Shown: positions 24,861-56,755 of the stretch, piece after piece
How the letters are laid out: the number at the start of each line of letters is the position of its first letter
Numbering within the stretch: the first letter of the stretch is position 1
Origin: Glandiceps talaboti
Lineage: Eukaryota > Hemichordata > Enteropneusta > Spengelidae
Length of the DNA: 64,000 nt
Direction of reading: 5' to 3'
Assembly (NCBI RefSeq): GCF_964340395.1
Contig: NC_135570.1
Span: 7,197,822 to 7,261,821, forward strand
Translations under genes and position numbers: made by a program
Notes under the pieces: model-generated
What the model saw: only the letters and a program-made list of their open reading frames with translations
Told to the model about the DNA's origin: nothing
Databases searched by the model: none

Positions 24861-27170
24861 ATACTTATTCTGAAATAATTTCTGAATAAATGTGTTTCAG
24901 TGAAAATTAAATCAAGTTGTTATTTTGTGTGTCAATTTATCGATATAAAAAGCTACAAATCGTTTGTGTAAAGAAAGTAAATTTAGCTATGCTATGATGC
25001 TTGAAAACACAGATTTGATCGACTTGAGGTGTACAACTCCTGTGCTGCACAATAATTTGTCAAAAAGAATATCATAGTGGATTTACAATGTACAGTAGTC
25101 TGGGTGCCAACGTGGTTTCTAATTAAACCTCGTCTGGTCAAATCAGCACAAAAAGTTGTTCATCCAATCGGTGAACCACAACTGTTATAGTGACATAAAC
25201 AGTGTATAAGTAGCATCCTGACCTGACAAATATACCATATTTGGACATTACATAATCAACATTCATTTTATGAGGGACTGTGTTATTGCACAGTCAAGTA
25301 AGAAGATTCTTACTTGTCTGTGGTTATTGGTTAGAATTTGTGATTGATTAACAATGACTTGATGTTAATGACTGTGTGGGTGGCTGTGGATGAATTTTAA
25401 ATTGCATCTCATGCATCTCAGGACTTCTAGAGTAATGACTTTGACTATACTGTGAGTGGAGGTGTAAATGGTAACAATACTGTATAGGAACTAGACTAGA
25501 TGTACAGGTACCAACTAATTTCAATAACTTGGGAGAACAGTTTACACGTTTTTTACTGATGGCACATTCTTTATTTACTAACTTGTGTACTCTATATTAA
25601 CATGTTCTATGTACACACCCAGTTGTACATGCACACCTAAAGATCTGGCCAAATAAACAAGAAAACTAATACATGAGATCTTCGAACATCACAATTAAAT
25701 AGAATACTTCAGAATAAACACTGCATAAACTCATGGAATACACATGGCTAGCTAGACACTGGACATGGTGCGATACCAACACTGACATCTAACTAGCATT
25801 ACAGTTCCTGTACATTTTACACGAGATTGACTTGCAATTGTATACCGATTCATTGTCTATTTAAAGTAACACAACAGACAGGATTTTACTAACAGTGGAT
25901 TTACAGTCCTAACGCGAGTTCCTTATGTTATGATGCAATATATGTGATGAGTTGGTATGATTCAGTATGGCACCGACATGTTCCCATGGATACAGATCGG
26001 TATTTCGTATTTATAAACACTCTACTGGCTAATTATCAAGCAAAATGATTTCTATGTTATAAAAAACAAGTTATACTACCTCGTGGGCCTTTTAGTTGGC
26101 ACTCTAAATGAAATGTTGGCGACGACTTCCTTACTCCGTGTTCGTTACACAAATGGTGCTGCTTATTTACATGCACTATAGTACTTGTATTACTACACGA
26201 CCTACACAGGCATTACACACTAAGTAATCACCATCTCAAACTCACCCTAACGAAGTGAAGAATGTCACTAGAAGTTAAAATCAAAGAGTACTTTACAATA
26301 ATATAAACCATGCCATTCAATACATATTGTGAGGTACGGTTTCCAACAGCACTGATTCACATAATTCGTGGGACCAAAACAGACCAGCTGAGTGTCAATA
26401 TCTAAATATGATGTTGGAATACTTTCCTCTATGACTACAAACTCTCTGTATTTTCAATGAACACAGTTTCTGATATCAACAACTGGTCAAATACCAACTT
26501 TTTGTAGAAATTATTACCACACGAAGAATGTCTAAGTCGTTGATTGAGGGCGCTGTTGACGAAAGTACTTCAAATGCCATGTGGACTGTATGTAGGATTC
26601 GTCTGACTCCAAAGAGCTGGTGACCAAGAGAACAAATGAGAGTGAATTTGGGTAAAATATTGTGTAAGCTTACCTGTTAATGTGACATTGGAGATTTGCA
26701 GGAATTCATGCGATTTTGGAATTGTCGAGCACACTTTTGGCGGCTCGAACTTCGACACACACGACAGGACCAACTCAACACCTTTGTTTTTATGCAAATA
26801 ATATTACGAAACAAATCTACCAATCATGTAACTCCTCTCTAGTTTCCATCGAAAGCTTCCGGGTTATTTTGAATATGGCCGCCACGTTGAAATCACGGGT
26901 CGTCCGTACTAATCCTGGCACACATGTTGCGTGAATATATTTGTTAGTAAAGATTTGCCATGCACCAGCTGCAGTAAAGCAGAAATCTAGTCATAGTGAA
27001 GGAGGAGATAACGACCCTGTGTGCTTTGTCGACCTATCGCTGCTGTTCTGCCACGAATCGTCGTCCACGTAAAATAGTAAATCTATTCAACTTCCGGATT
27101 CCGAGCGTCACCAAGTCAGTCGTTAGATTGAAGACTTTCTTGCGAAGTCTACGTTAACTACTCAGCAAAA
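24861..27170. other. intergenic DNA between saposin and SLC35D3-like genes
   Basis: No coding signal is recognised; frames at 26570-26934 on both strands have no family likeness. The ~300 bases before 27171 are the likely promoter and 5' UTR of the transporter gene; no TATA box is evident. Confidence 0.55.
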
Positions 27171-27582
27171 ATGAGTGTGTCTGCAGCGTTGTTTTACGGT
27201 GTGTGTTCAGGGTCCATGGCCTTTATCAACAAACTAGTCGTTACCACGTACGACTTTCACTACCCCAATTTTATTATGCTCTCTCAAATGATATTCACAG
27301 CAGCGTTATTGGAGGTACTACGACGACGTGGCATGGTTAATGTTCCAGGGTATACGCTAGCACTCGGTAAAGACCTTCTTATCCCATCGGTGTGTTATGC
27401 TTTTCATTCAGTGTTCGCGTTGACTGCACTAAGTGACATAAATATCCCAATGTACAACGTCATCAAACGATGTGTTCCCTTGGTCAATCTCTTCATAGCG
27501 CCATTTATCCTCAAGAAAGGTCCTCCATCTGTTGCCATAGTTTCCTCGGTGTCTCTAATAACTATAGGATGTGTAATTGCAG
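27171..27582 (+). CDS. SLC35D3-like: SLC35D3-like exon 1
   Basis: It codes residues 1-137 and the first base of codon 138, covering about the first four or five membrane segments and the KRCVPL signature. Donor GTTTGT is acceptable. Confidence 0.93.
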
Positions 27583-29569
27583 GTTTGTATTTTAAACTCT
27601 TTTTTTTTTTTAAATTATTATAAATTATTTTCAACGAAAGATAGATATTACTGTTATGCAATATCTCATGGGATAATCTGTTATTATCATTTTATAAAAA
27701 TATTAATTTCTGCCTATCATACTGTAGTAAGCGATCTGTCTTTCATCTTGTAGTAGACAAACTAGAGAATATTGTAAAAACCATATATCCCAAATCATCA
27801 TATTCCAATATGTTACCATTTTCCTGGGTATGATTAATGTTTAATTATCTGAGTTCATATGCATGATATCTAATTTACATACAGGGCGAGGTCAGTAGTT
27901 CAGTGTAGGATAAAAAACTACTTTTTTTACTGGAGGGGGGGGGGGGTGGTTGTTGAGTCATTTTAGTTCTCATTCTACAAAACAATTTTACTTTAAATGA
28001 ATCCCTAACTACAAATATTTCTAAAAGTCATCAAATTGAGAAATGGAAGAATTTTTGCTATAGTAAATGCATGGCACTAAAATAAGTAATGTGTCAACGA
28101 AAAAAACAATTTTTTCCCTCACTACATACTGGCTTTGTATTCATAGTACTACATACTACTACATACTGGCTTTGTATTCATAGCACTACATATTACTACA
28201 TACTGACGCTGCATTCATAGCACTACATACTACTACATACTGATTTGAAATTGATTGTGCTGTCTGAAACATTTTCAATTTTGGCCAATTTAGTTAGAAG
28301 TGGGGGGGGGGGGGGTCTGAGGCCTAACTAAAAGAATTTAGTTTTTTATCGTACATTGAAACTATTGGTCTCGAACCTAACACGATTAAGGTATGTACAT
28401 TTGTACGTAGGGATTGTATGTCTGTTTTATATTTTCAACTATGGAATGTGTTTCAATAATTTCATGTTTAGCAATGGCTGATTGACAATAGTGCATGCTA
28501 TTTACAAAGTAACATCGTTAACTTTACATTACATAAGCTGAGTTAATAAGCTTTTTCACTTTCTAGTTCTTTACAACAAATCTGTATATAAAGCAATGAT
28601 AAGACTGATGTTATATAATGTTACATGTCTATGCATGTCTTTGATGGCATTTAAAAATGATCTCAGTACGTTGCTATCACAGTTGGTAATACAGGGGAGG
28701 ATTCTTAGTGTATTCTGTTTAGTGTATGTATACGAATTACATACAAAATACAATTTTGTATATATACGTATTACATACAAAATTCACTTTTTCATGTTTT
28801 GGCGCCACTTTATTTTGGCGAACAAATTTTGACTACTCATTGTTATGCTGATTATTTTGATGCAAAAAAAATTGTTTTCAGGTAAATATGATAAAATATG
28901 TTAAGAACCAAAATACAAATATTCGACAAAAGTGTACATGAGTCAGTAAGGATTAGGTTAAAGATCAAGGATCTGGTTAGACCCCCTAGGATAAACTTGG
29001 GTTTTTTTTGTACATAATTAACAGGATTCAATTTTTATTTCTTGACAGGAATGGGAGACATTGAATTCAACGTGTATGCCTACATCTATGGCGGTATTAG
29101 TGTATTATCACAAGCTTTGTATCTACTCTACATTCAGAAGACGGGAATAGATAAACAGATATCCGCCTTGGGAGTCCTTTTCATCAATAGTATTAACTGT
29201 ATCCCATTACTCCTAGCCCATACATTAGTCACCTTTGAACTTCCAAAAGCCATCGCTTTCCTGCAGATAACAGATCCCATGTTTATCGCTGTGTTCCTTG
29301 TTGTTATCAGCATGGGATGTGTTCTCAATTATTCATTATTTTTGTGCACAACTTTAAATTCTGCGCTCACTACAAGTTTGGTCGGTGTTATTAAGGGTGT
29401 AATAACAACAGTCATTGGCATGGTAACATTTGGTGGGGTTCAACCTACTGTTATGATAATTACTGGAATTGTTATTAATACGATAGGTGGTGTTTGGTAT
29501 ACCTGGATTAAATATCAGGAGAGATTAGATAACGCAGGGCCTGTTGGAGTAACAAAATCTGAAGCGTAA
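27171..29569 (+). CDS. SLC35D3-like: nucleotide-sugar transporter, SLC35D3-like (2 exons)
   Basis: Exons 27171-27582 and 29049-29569 join in phase 1 (GCAG|GTTTGT ... TTGACAG|GAATGG) to give 310 residues with about ten membrane segments. The ATG has a good context (CAGCAAAAATGAG). Family marks seen: GVCSGSMAFINK (10-21), LEVLRRRG (47-54), PMYNVIKRCVPLVNLF (93-108) and NSALTTSLVGVIKG (241-254), the last typical of SLC35D members. Such proteins carry UDP-sugars from cytosol into Golgi or ER in exchange for UMP. Mammalian SLC35D3 is also tied to platelet dense granules. The closest likeness by eye is SLC35D3 rather than SLC35D1/D2. The C-terminus is about 100 residues shorter than the human protein, lacking its long cytosolic tail. 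Substrate is not readable from sequence. Confidence 0.92.
27583..29048 (+). other. SLC35D3-like intron
   Basis: The intron of about 1.5 kb carries homopolymer G runs (about 27936 and 28302) and a 43-bp tandem repeat at 28124-28245. No extra exon was seen. Confidence 0.85.
28124..28245. repeat. ~43-bp tandem repeat
   Basis: Three copies of a unit containing ACTACATACTGGCTTTGTAT followed by TCATAG(T/C)ACTACATA occur in the SLC35D3-like intron; the last is the most diverged. Confidence 0.85.
29049..29569 (+). CDS. SLC35D3-like: SLC35D3-like exon 2
   Basis: Acceptor TTCTTGACAG; it codes residues 138-310 and stop TAA. It contains the second half of the transporter with LNSALTTSLVGV and the last helices, and ends ...ERLDNAGPVGVTKSEA. 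Confidence 0.95.
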
Positions 29570-29587
29570 TTTCGACCATAAAATACA

Positions 29588-29937
29588 TTAAAGGGACATG
29601 GACCAACTTGAAACACTAACCATGTCTAAATTTAAATGCCACGTAAAACTCTCTTTTATGTTAATTTTTGCCTTTAAAAGAGCACAAGATGTCTCTATAA
29701 CATTGACAGTTTATGCATGTTTTCTCGAGGATCATGAGGTCAGTGATATTTTTGGGGTATGCCCAAAAAATATGATATTGAATAATTTATTCTGTTTGAC
29801 TAACTGTTATCCTACAGATACCATGGTTATTTGTAATGAATAGACCTCTTTCAATAAGTACAATAACATGTATAAATTTTCAAATGAAATAAACATATCG
29901 CAGAAAAAAAATTTCAGATCTAGGCCATGCCCCTTTA
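29588..29937. mobile_element. TTAA-ended MITE-like element in the 3' UTR
   Basis: TTAAAGGGACATGG (29588-29601) and CCATGCCCCTTTAA (29924-29937) are near-perfect inverted ends, with TTAA at both tips as in piggyBac-type insertions. It begins 18 bases after the SLC35D3-like stop codon. The 81-residue frame inside it is not a gene. Confidence 0.55.
29888..29893 (+). terminator. candidate polyadenylation signal of SLC35D3-like gene
   Basis: AATAAA occurs 319 bases after the stop codon, inside the TTAA-ended element. No AATAAA is seen nearer to the stop. Confidence 0.5.
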
Positions 29938-30892
29938 AGTGTTTACGAAAAGAATATCTTGAATAGATACAATGTGTTATTCGAAACTAATGTAATTTAT
30001 CAAGTATGATTATTTTAAATTTTTAGAAATTTTATGTATATTTAAGGACAGTGGTTACAAAGTAAGGACATGAAGGAAGGGGTTCGTTGTATTTATGTAT
30101 AAATTTAGATAATAATATTATTGAAGGATTTATAGTTTTCACAGTTACAAGGTGAACAACTTATTGGTAACGTGGTGGAGTGTGATTTATTTTGAAAATT
30201 TTTGATAGGTTATCATGGTTATGGATAGTCTATAAAGTAAACTGTGAAAGGGCGCCCTCACATATCGATCAACCCCTTTCAGGATAAAGCAGTCCAGTGA
30301 GGGCAAAATGTCATGACGTATCGTACAATTCAGGTTGTGAATGGGCCAATGTGAAGCCCTCAGAAGAGTCTTGAATCTTATTTGTAATTCAGGCAACAGG
30401 TGATATTTTTTCCCCATTTTTTTCCTAACCCAAGAAAACGAATCATAGACAAATGTGAATGTCAGAATGAACCTTGTGTAGTGTTTGAAGATGTATCATA
30501 ATTTGAATTCTCGTTTTAAGAAACAGTGCCATCTAGTGGCAAACCTTGCAATAACTGAAATGTGAATCTTATGTATGGTACTTTTTGTGTTGGCGACATT
30601 AAAATACTGGTAAGAATCCTGAAATCTGTCATTTATCTTCATTTTGTCGATCACGTTTCTCGAACAGACGTATCTCAGAAAGTGAACAATACACATGGCA
30701 ATGTCTAAGCCATGAGCCTACATCAGAATTCAAGATGACTCGTAGAAGTGTTAATTTATTACAAGAAACACATGCGTGTACATCTGAATTCAAGGTGACC
30801 GATAAAAGTGTTCATTTGTTCCAAGGAACAGATAGAAAGTCCGAGACTGCATACTGTACAATATTTTACCCACAGCTCTCCATGTACATGTA

Positions 30893-30995
30893 TTCATTAA
30901 ATCTTGCTATCTTAAAGTGTAAAATGTGTAGTTTCTTATTGGTTTCTGTGTGGTTGTATGAAACAGAGCCGGTGAACAGTATCATAAAATGAGCT
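30893..30995 (+). repeat. dispersed repeat E, copy 2
   Basis: It matches the copy at 23207-23340 through CTTGCTATCTTA, TTTCTTATTGGTTTCTG, TGGTTGTATGAAA and GTGAACAGTA-type words. Confidence 0.7.
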
Positions 30996-31179
30996 GTAAT
31001 ACCAGCAACAAATTAGATACCATCACGTACAAAGATTTACTCTAGCTGATGATTTATTCACCGATTCCAATTTTTACAATTTCAGTAAATTACACGACAA
31101 GATGTTCACACATACAGTAAAATTCATTGAAATGTAAATTTATGTAATTATCTAGTCCGAATACAACCTGCATGTTAGT

Positions 31180-31915
31180 CTGTCTGTAGGTATATTGGGG
31201 GACTTAGGGAGAAAACATTCATGTAGTCTGACTCCCTAGGTAGTAGAAGAGTTTGATGCACAACATGGTTTGACTCTCTAGGCAGAACAAGTCTGAAACA
31301 GAACATAGTTTGACTCTCTAGGCAGAACAAGTCTGAAACAGAACATGGTTTGACTCCCTAGGCAAAACATAGTCTGATGCAGAACATGTATTGTTTAACT
31401 CCCTAAGTAGTATGTAGTCCAAGGCTGAACATGAGTTTGACTCTCCAGGTAGAACATGGTCTCACTCCCTAGGCAGTGGGACATAGTCTGAAGCAGAATA
31501 TGGTTTGCTTCTCTATGCAGAATGATATGGCGTCTGATGAAAGCCATGAACTGACTTTCTCGACAGAACGGAGTCTGATACAAGCCTTGGACTGATTCTC
31601 TCGGCAGAATGGCATCTGATGAAAGCCATGGACTGACTCCTTAGGCAGAACAGAGCATAGTCTAACTACATGTACATGGGCAGAACATGGTCAGACTTCT
31701 GAGTAATAGAACATAGCCTGATGCAGAACATGGTCTGACTTCCTAGGTGGAACATGGTGAGATCGACTCTGTCTGCAGTCTGAGACACAATGTTACAGAA
31801 CATAGTCCAACATAGTCTGGCACAGACCATGATGTGACTGCAGAAAATAGTCTGACACTCTCAGCAGAACATGCTCTGATTCCCAAGGCAGAACAATAGT
31901 TTGACTCGGGGAATG
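31180..31915. repeat. degenerate tandem repeat, TTTGACTCCCTAGGCAGAAC type
   Basis: Words such as CAGAACATGGTTTGACTCCC and CTAGGCAGAACAAGTCTGA recur about every 20-45 bases for over 700 bases with many substitutions. It is an old, decayed array. Spacing is irregular and no frame persists. Confidence 0.85.
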
Positions 31916-32141
31916 AAATTACAGACAGGATAATACATGATCATAGTTAAAGTAAATACTATGAAACTGACTTCACAAAATATTCGGCCAACAAGTACTA
32001 TAGGTAAAATTTATGTAAATAACTGAACACCTCTCTCCATTCTGACTCAAATGACAAATATATAACATTACCTGAAATTCAGGTGTCTTTACACCCGATG
32101 TAAGAATTTTAAATTTTAAAATTTCATGATTTCTTGATGAG

Positions 32142-32485
32142 TTAAAGTGGCCACATGGATGGCAAATCAGTATTTATTTTGGATTATTTTTCACAAAACC
32201 ACTTTACTATATTTTCCTACTTAAAAGAAGAATGTGAAATAACATATACCAAGTCCATGTTTGTAACTCGATAAATTGCAAAAACTAGAAAGTGTCTGAT
32301 AAGTTTGTTATTGTATGTACAATAACAAACATTTTGAACATTTTGATTTTTTTGGCAATTTATTGAGTTACAAGTATATGTTATGTTGTTTCACATTCTT
32401 TTGTCAAGTAGGAAAACAGTAGAGTTGCTTTATGAATAAAAAATCTAAAATAAATATCGATTCATCGTCCATGTGGCCACTTTAA
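32142..32485. mobile_element. full-length foldback element with TTAA ends
   Basis: TTAAAGTGGCCACATGGATG at 32142 matches the reverse complement of the right end (CCATGTGGCCACTTTAA, ending 32485). Pairing continues along nearly the whole arms (TATTTATTTT, AGAATGTGAAA, TGTAACTC(G/A)ATAAATTGC) to a perfect centre TTTGTTATTGTA-TG-TACAATAACAAA near 32316. The entire 344 bases can fold as one long hairpin. TTAA at both tips suggests TTAA-specific insertion. Confidence 0.85.
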
Positions 32486-33459
32486 TTACCTACGCTTTTC
32501 CTATCATCAAGTGCATCTGACTACTTTTATTAACGGTTTTGTGATCATAAACACTTCATATTATACATTATTACATATGTACAAGAGATTACTTGCACTG
32601 GTGCATGCACATACTAGTGGTATTTGCACTGCAGTGCAATACCAAAACATTCTTGCATACCTGCATGCAAAATTACGCATGCAAATTGAAGCAAATGATA
32701 TCGGACACGATCACTCTCTACATGTGATCACGCTGTATGATTTTTATGAAAATTTGCTGTCAGATAAACATGTAATAATAACAGAACCCCATGCCACATG
32801 AGTTTCAGTGTGGGTATTGGAGGGGGGGGGGTATTTGCATGAGTGCTTGCATTGTTTTCTGCTGCACTTTCACTCGCATAGGTGCAGAGAACACTGCAAG
32901 CATTTGTGTAAATACCCAGAGTACATTGTACACCACACTTGCACTCACATATCATGGCGTTCTATCATATTACTCTATTTAACAATAAAATACATTCATA
33001 CCATAAAAATGTCATGAAAAAACTTAAAATGAATTTTTAGTACTGCATTAACTGATGTCATCAGTCACTCTAATATACCCAAAGTGTTTAAAACACAGAA
33101 CGAGAGTAGATCTGAAGTGATTACTGTGACTTTGACATCTGTGGGTAAATAGTATAAATAAACGTATGGAACCATTACAGTTCTTTCAATCAATACTAAC
33201 TATTGATAGAAATCTAAATATGAGCTCTTTAAAGCACAGGGGAGACTTGTATTGTACAGAAATGTTTCAAACATGCAGAAATACTCAAATATCAAACTAT
33301 GTAATTATTGTATTTGTCATTTTATGCCAAAAACCCTAATGACACATACAGAATAATATTGAATGAGCTTAGATTTCCATTCATCTTACTCAGACATGAC
33401 ACATGATAGTAATAAAGTGTATTTATAATACACCCATTATCTTGAGAGCCCCATACACT

Positions 33460-33745
33460 AACAATTGTTACCCCTGGTATGGATCTATAATGGCACAACA
33501 GCCCTATACTTCCTCAACTCCCTGGGAAGCATACAATCCATTGCAGCCTCTGTAAGCATATACGATTAAAACATTCACATTGCAACCTCTATCCTACCAG
33601 GTCCCCAATTATACAGCTGGGTTGACTGGGACACAGTCATGGTTCAAACCTTGCCCAAGGACTTTAGCCATTCAGAAACAAAGCGACATGGCCCAAACAT
33701 GCAACCTGCAGATTCCAAGCCATTCCACAATTGTGATAATACAGG
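33460..33745 (-). mobile_element. tRNA-derived SINE A, copy 1
   Basis: A diverged copy sharing ACTCCC(T/C)GGGAAGCATACAATCC, CATTGCAACCTCTATCCTACC, AGGTCCCCAATTATACAGC, TTGCCCAAGGACTTTAGCCA and TTCCAAGCC with the best copy at 54132. Head is at the right, so it lies on the minus strand. Confidence 0.8.
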
Positions 33746-34818
33746 GTCAGTGTCTCACTTTCACATCTCCATATCATGTCTGATTTGGCAATGCTAGCAA
33801 AATATTGAAAATTAGTGAGTACACATAAAAGGTTTCTCAACAGTTTTCATCGAAGTTGTTTTTGCTGACCCCTCAGCAAATCAAGGGGGAGAGGTGTTTG
33901 TGAACAACACTGATGAAAACGTACCAATAATTTATCTCTTTACTTAAATGTGACAATGAGACAGGACATATGATGCATTTTCTGAAATAATTAAATTCTG
34001 GTTAGGAGGTATCTGGGTTAGGAAACTATCTATTGTACAAAAAACAGATCCATTGTAAAAAAAATCCTTTTCTTCTTGAACTTCTCTAAATTTTTTTAGC
34101 CTACCATTTTCTTGAACAATTTGTTCTAGACATAGCTGAAGACAAAAAATTCACATCAAAGAAGATTTTAGTAACCACTGCAATAATAAAGGGCCTTTCC
34201 AATACAAGTGTGTGACAAATAGGTAGAATAAAAGATTGTTGAATACTTTCCTCCAGTACTAGAACAAATGAACCCCTTGGAAAGAAACAGATAGAAATAA
34301 GTTTGTGGTTACTTTACTCCACCTAATGTTATACATGTGACAAATAAACCAATTTGATAGAACAAGTTTGTGGTTACTTTACTCCAACTAATGTTATACA
34401 TGTGATAAATAAACCACTTTGGTAGAAATAAGTTTGTGGTTACTTTACTCCATCTAACATTTTACAAAATGTGATAAACCACCCTGATAGAAATAAATTT
34501 GTGGTTACTTTACTGCATCTAACGTTTTATGTGTAATAAACCACCCTGATAGAAATAAGCTTGTTGTTACTTTACTCCACCTGGCGTTATGCGATTGAAA
34601 AATAAACCACTCTGTCAGAAATAAGTTTGCTGTTGCTTTACTTCACCTAATGTTATGTGATTGACATATAAACCACTTCAATAGAAACAAGTTTGTGGTT
34701 ACATTACTCCACCTATAGATGTGATAAATAAACCACTTTGATAGAAACAAGATTGTCGTTACTTTACTTCACCAATACTAGATCACAAAAAGCTAGTTCA
34801 ATAGACAAATGTTTGTGG

Positions 34819-55313
<20,495 letters not shown>

Positions 55314-55330
55314 ATTTTGCAGTTAACTAC
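55314..55330 (-). other. 5' UTR part of MFS exon 1
   Basis: The 17 bases between the acceptor CATTTCAG and the start codon. Inferred from the acceptor only. Confidence 0.5.
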
Positions 55331-56375
55331 CTGAAATGGGACATATATATTCAAAAAATAACTGCAGAACATGTAAAAAAGAACAGCTAATATATATCCA
55401 ACATCTGACCTTTCAAAGAATTAATATAATGTTGATGAATCATACTGGTAGCAGCAAGTATATACATGTAATGATTTGCATGTACTTGATTCCAATGCCA
55501 TCCTCCAAGGTCTCTGAATATGTAAATGAGGACTCTCCATGGCTATAACCATAATATACAGACAATTTGTCTATATCAGGTGGAAAAATTGGTAAAATAA
55601 AACTAAATGGCAACAAAAAAAAAACGCAATTTAAAAGCTGACGTTTCATGAATCATCCTCTCATAAGAGACATACTGTTAATTTAATGTGGGATATAGTA
55701 TATGTAATTAGATATTATAAGGTGTCCATAGTCCAATCACAAGTACAAATTAAAAAGCTGATACTTCAGGACTCACCCTTCAGAGCAAAAAATCCTCAAC
55801 TGTTAATTTCATACAGGATAGTATTTCTAGTGAGATACTGGAAATGTTCAAGGTCCAAAAAAACTACAAATTTAAAAGCTGATGTTTCAGGAATCAACAT
55901 TCTCTCAGAGCTGAAAATCCTCAACTGTTAATTTCAATGTTGAATAGTTAATGTAAACAAATTGTCTACTGGGATATGGTTTCCCTAGAACATGAAAGAA
56001 TACGAGCCAGGACTAATTTGTCTTAATAGAAATGTCCTGCCAATATAGATTTGCATAATAATTTGCATAATTGTCAGCTTACAAAATGCTTGTCTTCAAC
56101 ACTGAACATACTCTGACATGTTTATATTTAACACCACGGATGTATTAATACATCTATGTTAATACATACATATATGGACATTGGAATCAACCATTTCTCT
56201 TCATGTGAAAGTATGTATTCTATATATTGTCATTCAAAGATTAAAAAAAGCTCAAGGATGGTGGCTTTTGAAGCACAGCAGAAACCCATAAAAGTAGCTA
56301 TATATCAGTACTGTCCTTAGAACCATAAACAATATATTCTCCACAGTCCTAGTTTTCAATATCATTGTCACTTAC

Positions 56376-56450
56376 CTGTAAATCAAGTTAAATAAAGTAC
56401 TTGAAAAATGTATAGAGATCGAGACAGTATGAAAGTAAAAAGCACTTGGC
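56376..56450 (-). other. candidate non-coding first exon of the MFS gene
   Basis: A strong donor, TTACAG|GTAAGTG at the minus-strand end 56376, lies about 1 kb upstream of the coding exon's acceptor. The upstream limit (transcription start) is not visible; 56450 is only a guess. Confidence 0.3.
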
Positions 56451-56738
56451 TAGCAGTAGATCGGCTGTATATAACACTGTCTGCTGTTCTTCCTTGTATT
56501 TACCCACATCTGTGATAAAAAGAACAAAACAAAAAAATTCAAATTCATTTTTTCAGAAATTCTTGTTCTACTTTATTCAATATAAAAATACATTTCGTTT
56601 ATTGAACACAAACCGTTATGGACATTGCACAATAATAAACATTATGTTATCATTCTCCAAATTATATTATTCCACTTTCCAATATTTTTGATAACCATCT
56701 TTGACAAAATAATATAAATATGCCAAGCGCAAAAGGTG

Positions 56739-56752
56739 GTTTCTATGGAAAC
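56739..56752. promoter_or_regulatory. RFX X-box with CCAAT, upstream of MFS gene
   Basis: GTTTCTATGGAAAC fits the X-box pattern GTHNYYATRRNAAC in full, and CCAAT follows at 56751-56755. It lies about 360 bases upstream of the candidate first exon donor. X-boxes bind RFX factors, best known for ciliary genes. Confidence 0.4.
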
Positions 56753-56755
56753 CAA

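Larger units (their letters stand above)
29938..34239. other. intergenic DNA between the two transporter genes
   Basis: No gene was recognised on either strand. It contains repeat E copy 2, a long degenerate tandem region, a foldback element, a palindrome TTGCACTGCAGTGCAA at 32624-32639 and a SINE. A minus-strand AATAAA (32523-32528 region) could serve the MFS gene but is distant. Confidence 0.6.

Noticed and set aside
29598-29843. 81-codon frame after the SLC35D3-like stop
   Set aside because: It lies in the 3' UTR inside a MITE-like element, with no family likeness.
32511-32801. 96-codon frame with palindromic TGCATGCA-rich DNA
   Set aside because: Composition follows the local palindromes and no protein family is suggested.
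33580-33783. 67-codon frame
   Set aside because: Translation of a SINE copy.
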